DNA of 17,564 nt from Chthoniobacterales bacterium (GTDB lineage: Bacteria; Verrucomicrobiota; Verrucomicrobiia; Chthoniobacterales; UBA10450): NCBI GenBank assembly GCA_013695925.1, contig JACCZO010000209.1:1-17564 (forward strand). The letters run 5' to 3'. Below are positions 6,951 through 14,332 of the stretch, piece by piece (the stretch's first letter is position 1; each line of letters opens with the position of its first letter). The notes below the pieces were generated by a model, which searched no databases, was not told the DNA's origin, and saw only the letters and a program-made list of their open reading frames with translations. The position numbers were made by a program, and so were the translations under genes.

Positions 6951-7602
6951 ATTATTTCCCTGGGATCAGGCAGTGGATGTTTATCGAGTTATTCACTTCG
7001 AGCTTGCTCTCACTTCGCACTGCGGGGCCATCACGTGGTGGCGCCAAACGTGGTATCGCAAAAAAGCCGGTCCACTGGCAACGCATTTTTTACGGATTGA
7101 AGTCTCGAGTGACCGGAACCTTTGCGGCGGCTCCATTTCAGGGCGTTGAGCATGCCTCAGCAAAACCGAAGGGACGGCTGCTGGCGCTGCGCGGATTGTG
7201 AATTACTGCCCACTTTTTGCGCTGCCGGATACGGGAGATCGTCGCGCGCGGCGATGGCTACGCCACGCGCTTCGCTTCGCGGGACGCGGCGGCGGCGGGG
7301 GAAATGCTTCCCGCAGAAAGCGAGGGGCGAATTCGTTAGGCCGAGACAGACCTCGCCGACAACCTGATCCACCACATCCTTGATCCTGCGGGGCTTCGTA
7401 GGCCGCGAGTTGCCGGTCCGCGCCTTCGGGCATGGTGAATCCGCAAGCAGTCGAAGCGATTCGGGAATGCGCTCACGACTTTTCTCCCCCCGCGGGATTA
7501 GTCCGCGAATGAAATCGCTGCTTGATCTATTCCGCTTCGGGCATATCCTCGGGCGGGTATACCGCCTGACGCCGGCGCGTTTTTGCATGCTGGTTAACGA
7601 CT
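6951..7602. other. 650-base region without an intact gene; possible remnants
   Basis: This stretch must hold the promoter for the minus-strand porin and the control region of arsR. No frame reads as a complete protein. Two pieces have weak protein character. On the minus strand near 7345-7425, RIKDVVDQVVGEV resembles the C-terminal helix of UbiX-type flavoproteins. On the plus strand near 7433-7490, MVNPQAVEAIRE resembles the mid-part of arsenate reductases of the phosphatase type. Both are short and unsupported by flanking sequence. The simplest reading is decayed coding DNA. Confidence 0.35.
7522..7566 (+). promoter_or_regulatory. Candidate promoter/operator of the ars operon
   Basis: TTGATC (7522-7527) and TATCCT (7544-7549) are spaced by 16 bases, with an imperfect inverted repeat ATTCCG-CTT-CGGGCAT between them. 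This mirrors the layout at 3563-3591, where ATATTCC/GGAATAT lies between TTGACT and TATGAA. Just downstream, GGCGG (7552-7556) and CCGCC (7562-7566) flank GTATA, forming a second inverted repeat at the expected transcription start, about 37 bases before the arsR ATG. An autoregulated ArsR site is likely in this position; which repeat is bound is unclear. Confidence 0.4.
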
Positions 7603-7971
7603 ATGGATTTGATTCACATCTATGAATGCTTCTGCGATCGGACGCGGCTGCGGATTCTGCATCTACTAACGCGGACACCCCTGTGTGTTTGCCACTTTCA
7701 GGACATTCTGAGCGAGCCGCAGGTGAAGGTTTCCAAGCACCTGGCCTATCTGCGAGAGCGCGGGATGGTCGTGGCCAGGCGCGAGGAGAATTGGATGATT
7801 TACTCCCTGCCGAAGAAACGCGACGCGGAGCTGGAGAAAAACTTGAAGTGTTTGCAGGACTGCGTGCAGACCGATTCGGTTTTCCGACGCGATCTGAAGG
7901 CGCTCGCGAGCCTCCGCCGGAAGCGCGATGCACCCAGGGGTGCATTGATCGACTCGCCATCGCGGCCATGA
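7603..7971 (+). CDS. arsR: ArsR-family arsenic-responsive repressor
   Basis: This 122-residue protein has the ArsR/SmtB winged-helix fold signature: CDRTRLRILHLL, the metal site LCVCHF with Cys28 and Cys30, then QVKVSKHLAYLRERGMV as the recognition helix and the wing around VVARREENWMIYSLP. Further cysteines (9, 11, 83 and 87) could contribute to arsenite binding. Such dimeric repressors leave DNA when trivalent arsenic or antimony binds the CxC motif. It is the first gene of the operon, and its TGA overlaps the acr3 start as ATGA. Length is normal. A close damaged copy lies at 4043-4375. Confidence 0.92.
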   Translation: MDLIHIYECFCDRTRLRILHLLTRTPLCVCHFQDILSEPQVKVSKHLAYLRERGMVVARREENWMIYSLPKKRDAELEKNLKCLQDCVQTDSVFRRDLKALASLRRKRDAPRGALIDSPSRP

Positions 7972-9095
7972 AAGAGAGAGCACTCGTGGAATCCATGATC
8001 GCGACCCGGCCGGCCGCCGAACCGCGGCGCCTCGATTTCTTCGAGCGTTACCTGACCGTCTGGGTGTTCGTCTGTATGGTCGTCGGCGTCGGAGTCGGGA
8101 AGCTGTTTCCCGGTTTCACCCGCGCGCTGGGTCGGCTGGAATTCGGAACGGATTCCCACGTCAACATCCCTATCGCGGTGCTCATCTGGCTGATGATTTA
8201 CCCGATGATGCTGAAGATTGATTTCGGCGGGATCAAGGACGTGTTCGCCCGACCCAAAGGTCTGTTCGTCACGTTGTTTGTGAACTGGCTGATCAAGCCG
8301 TTCAGCATGGCGCTCCTCGGCTTTATCTTCGTCAAGGTCCTCTACTCGGGTTGGCTCGGACTCTTTGACACCGCCACGGCGAACAATTACACCGCCGGGC
8401 TGATCATTCTCGCCGCCGCTCCCTGCACCGCGATGGTCTTCGTCTGGAGCTACCTCACCGACGGTGATGGCCCCTATACGCTTGCCCAGGTCGCGATCAA
8501 CGACCTCATCATGGTCTTCGCCTTCGCGCCCATCGTGATGTTTCTCGTCGGCGTCACCGGCGTGCATATCCCCGGCCAGATTCTTTTCATCTCGGTCCTG
8601 GTTTTTATCGTCATCCCACTGGCGGCGGGCTGGCTCAGCCGCGGCGCGCTCATCAAGGCGCGGGGCCGGGCCTGGTTCGACGCTGCCTTTCTGCCCAAGT
8701 TCCGCCCGGTCACGGTGGTCGCGCTGCTCCTCACCCTGGTGCTGATCTTCGCGTTCCAGGCCGAGAACATCATTGGCAACTGGATCGTGGTTCTGTTGCT
8801 GGCAATCCCGATCCTGATCCAGGTCTATTTCAATTCCACCCTCACTTACCTCCTCATGCGGCTCCTTCGAGTGCGGCACAACGTGGCGACCCCGGGCGCG
8901 CTGATCGGCGCGAGCAATTTCTTCGAGCTGGCCGTGGCGGTGGCCATCACCCTCTTCGGTCCCACTAGTCCGGCGGCGCTGGCCGTCGTGGTGGGCGTGC
9001 TCGTGGAAGTGCCCGTCATGCTTTCGGTCTGCAAAGCCTGCGTCCGCACGCGCTCGTGGTACTCGCGCGGCGGAGAGGCGGTCCTCCCGGCCTGA
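7968..9095 (+). CDS. acr3: ACR3-family arsenite efflux permease
   Basis: This 375-residue integral membrane protein has about ten hydrophobic segments after a soluble head of roughly 28 residues (FFERYLTVWVFV opens the first). Family landmarks are PIAVLIWLMIYPMM, APCTAMVFVWSYL with the conserved Cys153 in the middle of the membrane, AINDLIMVFAFAPI, and IGASNFFELAVAVAITLFG near the C-terminus. ACR3 exports arsenite by proton exchange. The ATG at 7968 overlaps the arsR stop (ATGA), implying translational coupling. The gap gene begins six bases after its stop. The frame is intact. Confidence 0.93.
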   Translation: MKERALVESMIATRPAAEPRRLDFFERYLTVWVFVCMVVGVGVGKLFPGFTRALGRLEFGTDSHVNIPIAVLIWLMIYPMMLKIDFGGIKDVFARPKGLFVTLFVNWLIKPFSMALLGFIFVKVLYSGWLGLFDTATANNYTAGLIILAAAPCTAMVFVWSYLTDGDGPYTLAQVAINDLIMVFAFAPIVMFLVGVTGVHIPGQILFISVLVFIVIPLAAGWLSRGALIKARGRAWFDAAFLPKFRPVTVVALLLTLVLIFAFQAENIIGNWIVVLLLAIPILIQVYFNSTLTYLLMRLLRVRHNVATPGALIGASNFFELAVAVAITLFGPTSPAALAVVVGVLVEVPVMLSVCKACVRTRSWYSRGGEAVLPA

Positions 9096-9101
9096 CGGGT
9101 G

Positions 9102-10121
9102 ATGGGAATCAAGATTGGCATCAATGGTTTTGGTCGGATGGGGCGGCTCGCGCTGCGCGCTGCTTATGGGCGGCCGGAAATTGAAGTCGTCCACATCAAT
9201 GAGCTGAAAGGGGGCAGCGCGACTGCGGCGCATCTGTTGAAGTTTGATTCGGTGCACGGTCAGTGGCCGCACGAGGTGCGCGGCGAGGGCGACACGCTGC
9301 GCATCAACGGCGACGCGCCGATTGCATTCAGCGACGCGGCTGCGCCGGGAGAGATTGATTGGAGGAAGAGCGGCGCGCGCATTGTTATCGAGTCGACCGG
9401 CAAGTTTCGGAAGCGCGCGCTGCTCGATCCGTACTTCGAACGCGGCGCTGAAAAGGTGGTGGTCGCGGCTCCCGTGAAAGAGGGCGCATTGAATGTGGTG
9501 ATGGGTGTGAACGATCACCTCTATCGCGCCGAAGAGCACGACATCGTCACGGCTGCTTCGTGCACGACGAATTGCCTCGCACCGGTGGTGAAGGTGATGC
9601 ACGAGCGGATCGGCATCCGCCACGGAATGATCACGACCCTGCATGATGTGACCAACACGCAGGTGGTCGTAGACGCGCCGCACAAGGATCTCCGCCGCGC
9701 GCGTGCGAGCAGTATGTCGCTCATCCCGACCACGACCGGCTCGGCCACCGCGATTGGCATGATCTATCCTGAGCTGAACGGACGGTTGAATGGCCACGCG
9801 GTTCGTGTGCCGTTGTTGACCGGGTCGTTAACCGATTGCGTTTTCGAGATGGAGCGCGCCACGACGGCCGAGGAGGTTAACCGTCTCCTGAGAGCCGCGG
9901 CCGAGGGTGAGCTGGCCGGGATTCTGGGTTACGAAACTCGCCCGCTCGTTTCGATCGATTTCAAAGGCGATCCGCGTTCGGGAATCGTCGATGCGCTCAG
10001 CACCATCGTGGTGAACGGCACCCAGGTGAAGCTCCTCGTCTGGTACGACAACGAGTGGGGCTACGCGAACCGGCTCATCGAGCTCGTCATCAAGTTAGCT
10101 GCATCCCTGCCGGCCAAGTGA
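9102..10121 (+). CDS. gap: ArsJ-partner glyceraldehyde-3-phosphate dehydrogenase
   Basis: This 339-residue GAPDH has an N-terminal NAD-binding motif GINGFGRMGR (residues 7-16), the active site ASCTTNC with Cys154, a catalytic His near 181 in TLHDVTN, and the C-terminal WYDNEWGYANR. In gap-arsJ operons this enzyme takes arsenate in place of phosphate, giving unstable 1-arseno-3-phosphoglycerate that ArsJ exports. The location between acr3 and arsJ makes that role much more likely than a housekeeping one. ATG 9102 is chosen; a GTG three bases earlier is an alternative. The stop overlaps the arsJ start as GTGA. Confidence 0.92.
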   Translation: MGIKIGINGFGRMGRLALRAAYGRPEIEVVHINELKGGSATAAHLLKFDSVHGQWPHEVRGEGDTLRINGDAPIAFSDAAAPGEIDWRKSGARIVIESTGKFRKRALLDPYFERGAEKVVVAAPVKEGALNVVMGVNDHLYRAEEHDIVTAASCTTNCLAPVVKVMHERIGIRHGMITTLHDVTNTQVVVDAPHKDLRRARASSMSLIPTTTGSATAIGMIYPELNGRLNGHAVRVPLLTGSLTDCVFEMERATTAEEVNRLLRAAAEGELAGILGYETRPLVSIDFKGDPRSGIVDALSTIVVNGTQVKLLVWYDNEWGYANRLIELVIKLAASLPAK

Positions 10122-11356
10122 ACAGCGCGATCCGCAACTACGCGTTCGTGACTGCCGCCTACTGGGGGCAAACGCTGAGCGATGGCGCGTTGCGGATGCT
10201 GGTGCTCCTGCATTTTCATCGCATCGGCTATTCGCCACTCCAGATCGCGTTCCTGTTTCTCTTCTACGAGTTCTTCGGCATCGTCACCAATCTCGTCGGC
10301 GGCTGGATCGGGGCGCGGCTTGGGCTCAAGGTCACGCTCTTTTCTGGACTCGCGATCCAAATCATCGCGCTCGGCACGCTCGCGCTCCTGAACCCGGCGT
10401 GGTCTGTCGCGTTGTCCGTCGTCTACGTGATGGCGTCGCAGGCGCTCAGCGGCATCGCGAAAGATCTGACGAAGATGAGCAGCAAGAGCGCGGTCAAAGC
10501 GCTCGTGCCTGCAGACGCGACGGAAGGATCGCTCTACAAATGGGTGGCGATCCTCACCGGATCAAAGAACGCGCTCAAAGGCGTCGGCTTTTTCCTTGGC
10601 GGCGCGATGCTCGGCTGGCTCGGGTTCGCACCTTCGCTTTGGACAATGGCGGGCGTGTTGCTCGCGACGCTGCTGATCTGCGCGTTCGCGCTGCCGCATC
10701 ACATCGGGCAGGCGAAAGAGAAAGTCGGATTCGGCGGAGTCTTCTCCATGACCCCCGCCATCAATGTTCTCTCCGCCGCGCGATTCTTCCTGTTCGGTTC
10801 GCGTGACGTTTGGTTCGTCGTCGGACTTCCCGTTTTCCTCTACGACCGGCTCGGCTGGAACTTCGCGCAGGTCGGAGGCTTTCTCGCGCTTTGGGTAATC
10901 GGCTACGGCATCGTGCAGGCGTCCGCCCCGGCCTTGACGAGAGGGCGGGGCAAGAAGCACTCGCCGGCCGGCTCGTCCGCGGTGCTTTGGACTTTGCTAC
11001 TCGCGATCATTCCGGCGCTGATGGCTCTTGGATTCTGGCGCGGTCTCGATGCGAGCATTGTGATCATCGGCGGGCTCGCCGTGTTCGGCTTTGTGTTCGC
11101 GATCAACTCCGCCGTGCATTCGTTCCTGATCTTGTCGTACTCCGATGGTGACAAAGTCGCGCTCAACGTCGGCTTCTACTACATGGCGAATGCCGGTGGG
11201 CGTCTCACCGGCACCGTTCTATCCGGCTGGTTGTTCCAAGTCGCCGGGCTGCCCGGTTGTCTCTGGGTTTCTGCCGGCATGGCACTCGCCGCCGGCCTGC
11301 TCTCGCTCCGCTTACCGCGCCGCAGCGGCGTTTCACTTCAACCTCAACACGCGTGA
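10118..11356 (+). CDS. arsJ: ArsJ organoarsenical efflux transporter (MFS)
   Basis: This 412-residue major facilitator protein starts at GTG 10118, inside the gap stop, and reads VNSAIRNYAFVTAAYWGQTLSDGALRML. This opening, the LTKMSSKSAVK segment with SLYKWVAILTGSKNALKG, and FFLFGSRDVWFVVGLPVFL are typical of ArsJ. About eleven or twelve hydrophobic segments can be counted. ArsJ exports 1-arseno-3-phosphoglycerate, which breaks down outside to arsenate, giving arsenate resistance without reduction. It works only with a co-expressed GAPDH, encoded just upstream. Its TGA overlaps the GTG of the arsC remnant (GTGA at 11353-11356). The frame is intact. Confidence 0.93.
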   Translation: MNSAIRNYAFVTAAYWGQTLSDGALRMLVLLHFHRIGYSPLQIAFLFLFYEFFGIVTNLVGGWIGARLGLKVTLFSGLAIQIIALGTLALLNPAWSVALSVVYVMASQALSGIAKDLTKMSSKSAVKALVPADATEGSLYKWVAILTGSKNALKGVGFFLGGAMLGWLGFAPSLWTMAGVLLATLLICAFALPHHIGQAKEKVGFGGVFSMTPAINVLSAARFFLFGSRDVWFVVGLPVFLYDRLGWNFAQVGGFLALWVIGYGIVQASAPALTRGRGKKHSPAGSSAVLWTLLLAIIPALMALGFWRGLDASIVIIGGLAVFGFVFAINSAVHSFLILSYSDGDKVALNVGFYYMANAGGRLTGTVLSGWLFQVAGLPGCLWVSAGMALAAGLLSLRLPRRSGVSLQPQHA

Positions 11357-11488
11357 AGAAACCGAACGTTCTATTTCATTTGCGTGCACAACAGCGCGCG
11401 CAGCCAGATGGTCGCGGCCTTCCTGAACGATATCTGCGCGGAGCAATTCGAGGCGCACAGTGCAGGGTTAGACGTCAGCGAAGTATGA
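11353..11488 (+). pseudogene. arsC: Truncated, frameshifted arsenate reductase (LMW phosphatase type)
   Basis: From the GTG at 11353 the reading is VKKPNVLF. After one extra base (a T too many near 11371-11374) it continues in the next frame as ICVHNSARSQMVAAFL, NDICAEQFEAHSAGLDV. This is the first third of a low-molecular-weight-phosphatase arsenate reductase, including the catalytic loop C-x5-R (CVHNSAR). The reading stops at TGA 11486-11488, about 45 residues in, while such enzymes have about 130-170. Later catalytic cysteines are missing, so it cannot reduce arsenate. Its stop overlaps the pstS start as ATGA, suggesting either an internal deletion that happened to couple the genes or selection for coupling. 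Confidence 0.75.
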
Positions 11489-12351
11489 TCATGTCTAAAC
11501 TCGAAATCTTCCGGCGCGCAGCGTGCGTGCTATCGGCAACGCTCGTCTTCGCATCCGCCGCACAGGCGGAACAGCGGATCGTGATCAAAGGTTCCAACAC
11601 CTTTGGCGAGGAACTCGCCTCGGCGCTGATCGACGCATACCGCAAGAAAAATCCCGACGTCAGTTTCGAACTGGAGTCGAAGGGAAGCGCTTCCGGCTTC
11701 CAGGCACTTCTCGCCGGCACGTGCGACATCGCGGCTTCCTCGCGGCAGCCCAACGAGGATGAACAGCGGCTGGCGCGCTCGCGCGGTGTGACGATCAACG
11801 ACGACTTAATCGGATATTACGGCGTGGCCGTGATCGTGAATAACGCCAATCCGATCAAAGCCCTGTCCGATCAACAGATCAGCGACGTATTCGCGGGCAC
11901 AATTACAAATTGGAAGCAGATCGGCGGCGAGGATGGCGCCATAGAGCTTTACATCCGCGACCCTGTTTCCGGCACTCACCTCGGTTTTCAAGAACTCGCG
12001 ATGCAGCGCAAGCCATATGCTGCGTCTGCGAAGATGCTCACCCGCTACTCAGAGATCATTGACGCGGTGCGAGCGGATCGAAACGGCATTGGCTACTCCA
12101 GCATGAACCTCGCGGAGCAGAACGGAATCAGAGCTGTCGACGTCAACAAAGTTCAGCCGAGCGCCGTCGCGGTGAACGCAGGGAAATATCCGTTCTCGCG
12201 CACGCTGTGGCTATACACCGACAAGAAACGCGCGTCCACGGCAGCCAAGGAGTTCATCCGGTTCGTCCGTTCTCGCGCCGGCCAGAGGATCTTGGAGGAG
12301 CACGGCTTCGTGCGCGTGTTCGAAGAGCGGCTATGGGTGCCGGAGATGTGA
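11485..12351 (+). CDS. pstS: PstS-like phosphate-binding protein
   Basis: This 288-residue exported protein has a signal peptide to about residue 28 (ASAAQA) and then the binding-protein fold. Ligand-contact motifs of phosphate-binding proteins are visible: KGSNTFGEE near the start, TCDIAASSRQPNEDE, and RDPVSGTHLGF in the second lobe. Related segments include IVNNANPI and FAGTITNWKQIGG. It sits at the end of the ars operon, overlapping the arsC remnant, and no pstC, pstA or pstB genes follow. It may supply phosphate to a transporter encoded elsewhere, bind arsenate in the periplasm, or act as a sensor; these are guesses. ATG 11485 is preferred for the overlap; ATG 11491 is also possible. It could equally be called a PBP-like substrate-binding protein. 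Confidence 0.85.
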   Translation: MIMSKLEIFRRAACVLSATLVFASAAQAEQRIVIKGSNTFGEELASALIDAYRKKNPDVSFELESKGSASGFQALLAGTCDIAASSRQPNEDEQRLARSRGVTINDDLIGYYGVAVIVNNANPIKALSDQQISDVFAGTITNWKQIGGEDGAIELYIRDPVSGTHLGFQELAMQRKPYAASAKMLTRYSEIIDAVRADRNGIGYSSMNLAEQNGIRAVDVNKVQPSAVAVNAGKYPFSRTLWLYTDKKRASTAAKEFIRFVRSRAGQRILEEHGFVRVFEERLWVPEM

Positions 12352-12369
12352 TCGCCTAACCACCGTGGC

Positions 12370-12606
12370 ATGACCGACGAGGAGCGCCACCGCGAGATGA
12401 TGTGGGCGATCCTTCGGCTCGTCCTCGGTTTCCTTCAAATCGTCGGCGCGGCGACCGCATTGATCTTCTTACTGCAAACAGGCCCAAGCTGGCTCACTTT
12501 CGCTGCGACCGGGACGACGCTCCTCGTGACGGGCCTCGTCTGCGCTCTCTCCGGACAGCGGTGGCGAAAACGGTCGGCGCGGGATTGGTCGACACCAACT
12601 ATGTGA
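12370..12606 (+). CDS. Small membrane protein, 3' end replaced by a pit fragment
   Basis: The 78-codon frame begins MTDEERHREMMWAILRLV and has two hydrophobic segments (about residues 10-36 and 40-62) separated by TGPSW. From about residue 62 (after VCALSG) the DNA is that of a pit gene read in a different frame, so the last 15 or so residues are not native. I do not recognise the family. It starts 18 bases after pstS on the same strand and may be the last gene of that operon. Whether it is stably made is unknown. Confidence 0.45.
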   Translation: MTDEERHREMMWAILRLVLGFLQIVGAATALIFLLQTGPSWLTFAATGTTLLVTGLVCALSGQRWRKRSARDWSTPTM

Positions 12607-12757
12607 CCTCCGATTCTCGCGGCCATGCTGGCAGGTATTACGTGGAATCTGTTCACCTGGTGATCAGGTCTGCCGACGAGTTCGAGTCACGCATTGATCG
12701 GCGGTCTCTGCGGTGCAGCCTTAGCATCAGCGAGCGGCAAGTGGAGCGTCATCCGCG
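12553..12757 (+). pseudogene. pit: Internal fragment of a second PiT phosphate transporter
   Basis: The readings TAVAKTVGAGLVDTNYVT and, after one extra base near 12604-12606, PILAAMLAGITWNLFTW, then SGLPTSSSHALIGGLCGAA and LASASGKWSVIR match the part of PiT between its early membrane segments and the SSSHALIGG motif. A TGA at about 12660-12662 interrupts it where TGG (Trp) is expected. Both ends are missing: the left joins the small membrane protein and the right joins a porin 5' end in opposite orientation. The same region of pit is frameshifted at 2196 in the other copy. Confidence 0.75.
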
Positions 12758-12759
12758 AA

Positions 12760-13102
12760 GGCCCAGTCGCAAGCGATAGCGAAAACGGTTCCGTTGGGTG
12801 TTATCGCCCGGGCGAGAGATGGTGTCGGGGGCACCAGCCTCCGCTGTCCGGATTTCGTATCGCATGCGCGCGTCGCCGTAGAGTTCCAGCTCGGTCACCG
12901 GAGTGGAAAGCTTGAGTTTGCCGGCCGCGGTGGAGGCGCTTTCGCGAGTCAGATCTGCGCGGACTTCTTCTGCTTCCTGGTCATTGATCAAACCTTTTTT
13001 GACCAGCAAATCCAGCAAGGCGCCATTATCCTGAGCCTGCCCGGACGTCCCGAGCAGCAGACTGGCCGCTGCCACGGCAAGTATCGTGTTTTTGAAATAC
13101 AT
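12760..13102 (-). pseudogene. 5' fragment of a second porin
   Basis: The minus-strand reading from the ATG at 13102 (a second ATG lies at 13105) gives a signal peptide ending SGQA, then QDNGALLDLLVKKGLINDQE. The barrel begins RYRLRLGLRG, nearly identical to residues 1-118 of the intact porin at 106-1602. Homology ends at about 12760, immediately after LGLRG, where the sequence becomes the pit fragment; a chance stop follows. About three-quarters of the barrel is missing. AAAGGAGAG sits five bases before the second ATG, so the translation start is preserved. The promoter block upstream is also preserved. Confidence 0.8.
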
Positions 13103-13195
13103 CATCTCTCCTTTGGTTGCGACCCGGGGGCCGCGGTTGATTAAGCGCGCGCGCTCGGGTGAACGTTCGCGGCCCGGATTTCTCCGAAGGGGACA

Positions 13196-13240
13196 AGGCT
13201 AGAGAGCGATTGTTACGACCGCATGGCGGCGACGTAACAG
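13196..13240 (-). promoter_or_regulatory. Candidate Pho-box-like promoter of the truncated porin
   Basis: On the minus strand CTGTTAC (13240-13234) and TCGTAAC (13218-13212) are again 22 bases apart, followed after ten bases by TAGCCT (13201-13196). The geometry is identical to the site at 1698-1742 although the flanks have diverged, so these bases appear to be constrained. The site lies between the larE stop and the porin start. The binding protein is unknown. Confidence 0.38.
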
Positions 13241-13255
13241 TTGAGTGAAATTGTG

Positions 13256-14065
13256 CTAGGGCGAGGGCGAGCGATACCCGCCGGGCTCGATCGTTACTTC
13301 GTCGTAGCCGACGCGGTGCAAATCGGAAAAGAGAGTTTCCTCCACCTCCGCAATCCTCGGCATTTCGTCAGGCGAAATTTCCACTCGGGCCCACACCCCG
13401 GTGCTCTTCAGGTGATGACGCACCCGGAAGACGCGAAAGCCTAGATCGCGCATCATCGCCTCTGCTTCCTCGATCATGGCCAAAGCGTCCACGCTCACCG
13501 CGGTGCCGTGGGGAATGCGCGAACTCAGGCAGGGCTGGGCAGGTACGTCTGCCGTCGGCAGCTGCATCTCGCGCGAGAGGGCACGGATTTCACTTTTCGT
13601 TAGTCCGACATCCTTCAACGGTGACAGCACGCGGAACTCTGCCGCCGCCTGCCGTCCGGGGCGGACCTGGTGCGCGTCGTCGGCGTTTTCGCCGTAGACG
13701 ATCGCCTGAAAACCGCGGTCTTTCGCCAGACCGTCGAGCTTTTGAAAGAGCTCCGCTTTACAATAATAACAGCGGTTAATCGGATTAGAAGTGTAGGCCG
13801 GATTCTGCATTTCCTCCGTCGCGATGACTTCGACCTGGGCTCCGATCTGGCGCGCTAACTGCAGCGCATCGGCCAATGCCTGGCGGGGCAGGCTGGGGCT
13901 GTCGGCGATGACACCCAGAGAACGGCTCCCAACCGCGTCCGCTGCCGTCGCGAGCAAAAAGGCACTATCAACGCCACCCGAGTAGGCCACCACCAGCGGC
14001 GCGTTTTTGCGGATGAGCACAGACAACGCTGTCTGTTTCGCCTGCGTTGACGCCGGTTCGCTCAT
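13256..14065 (-). CDS. larE: LarE-type ATP-dependent sacrificial sulfur transferase
   Basis: This protein of about 269 residues begins at the ATG complementary to 14063-14065. A longer reading from TTG 14101 is possible but starts right after another stop. The ATP-pyrophosphatase loop SGGVDS is at residues 29-34, NRCYYCK with Cys99 and Cys102 follows, and AQPCLSSRIPHGT carries Cys179, matching the sacrificial cysteine of LarE. LarE adenylates and then sulfurates the pyridinium carboxylates during synthesis of the nickel-pincer nucleotide cofactor of lactate racemase and related enzymes. No larA, larB or larC is in the window, so the client enzyme is unknown. A C-terminal remnant of a second larE is at 1758-1970. 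The frame is intact. Confidence 0.88.
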   Translation of the reverse strand: MSEPASTQAKQTALSVLIRKNAPLVVAYSGGVDSAFLLATAADAVGSRSLGVIADSPSLPRQALADALQLARQIGAQVEVIATEEMQNPAYTSNPINRCYYCKAELFQKLDGLAKDRGFQAIVYGENADDAHQVRPGRQAAAEFRVLSPLKDVGLTKSEIRALSREMQLPTADVPAQPCLSSRIPHGTAVSVDALAMIEEAEAMMRDLGFRVFRVRHHLKSTGVWARVEISPDEMPRIAEVEETLFSDLHRVGYDEVTIEPGGYRSPSP

Positions 14066-14101
14066 CGGCCAGAGAATAGTTCCGCCCGCTCGCGGAAACA
14101 A

Positions 14102-14332
14102 CTAGCTCGCAGACTGCGGACGATCGAGTTGACGGAGATCGGTCATCTCACTGACGAGCTGCTGATTTCGCTCATTCAGCGTTTGCAGCCGGAGCTGCCA
14201 GCGGTGCAGCTGGATGCTAAGCTGGTTGATGTAACCGTTGATTTCCGTGCGCTGCGATTCGTTTTCTTTCAGATGACGCTCCAGTTCGGGAAGCTTGGCC
14301 GCGGCGGAAGGTTCGGGTGATTGGCGTCTCAA
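14102..14332 (-). CDS. Small coiled-coil protein of unknown function
   Basis: The 76-codon frame starts at TTG 14332 and reads as an almost continuous amphipathic helix (LPELERHLKENESQR, INQLSIQLHRWQLRLQTLNE, and so on), rich in Leu, Gln and Glu. A coiled coil is likely. There is no signal peptide, cysteine or recognised domain. It shares the reading frame of larE and is separated from the larE ATG by a TAG and 36 bases. A weak start codon and no evident ribosome site leave some doubt. It could be a real small protein co-transcribed with larE or a remnant of a longer one. Confidence 0.45.
   Translation of the reverse strand: MRRQSPEPSAAAKLPELERHLKENESQRTEINGYINQLSIQLHRWQLRLQTLNERNQQLVSEMTDLRQLDRPQSAS

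Noticed and set aside
7800..9797. Very long open frame on the minus strand (665 codons)
   Set aside because: It lies antisense to arsR, acr3 and gap; its composition (Asp, His, Arg, Glu-rich repeats) is that of the complement of a GC-rich coding strand, and it has no domain.
14065..14332. Single fused coiled-coil-LarE protein by stop readthrough
   Set aside because: The two readings share a frame, but a normal TAG and a good internal ATG at 14065 make separate genes the simpler reading; no readthrough signal is visible.
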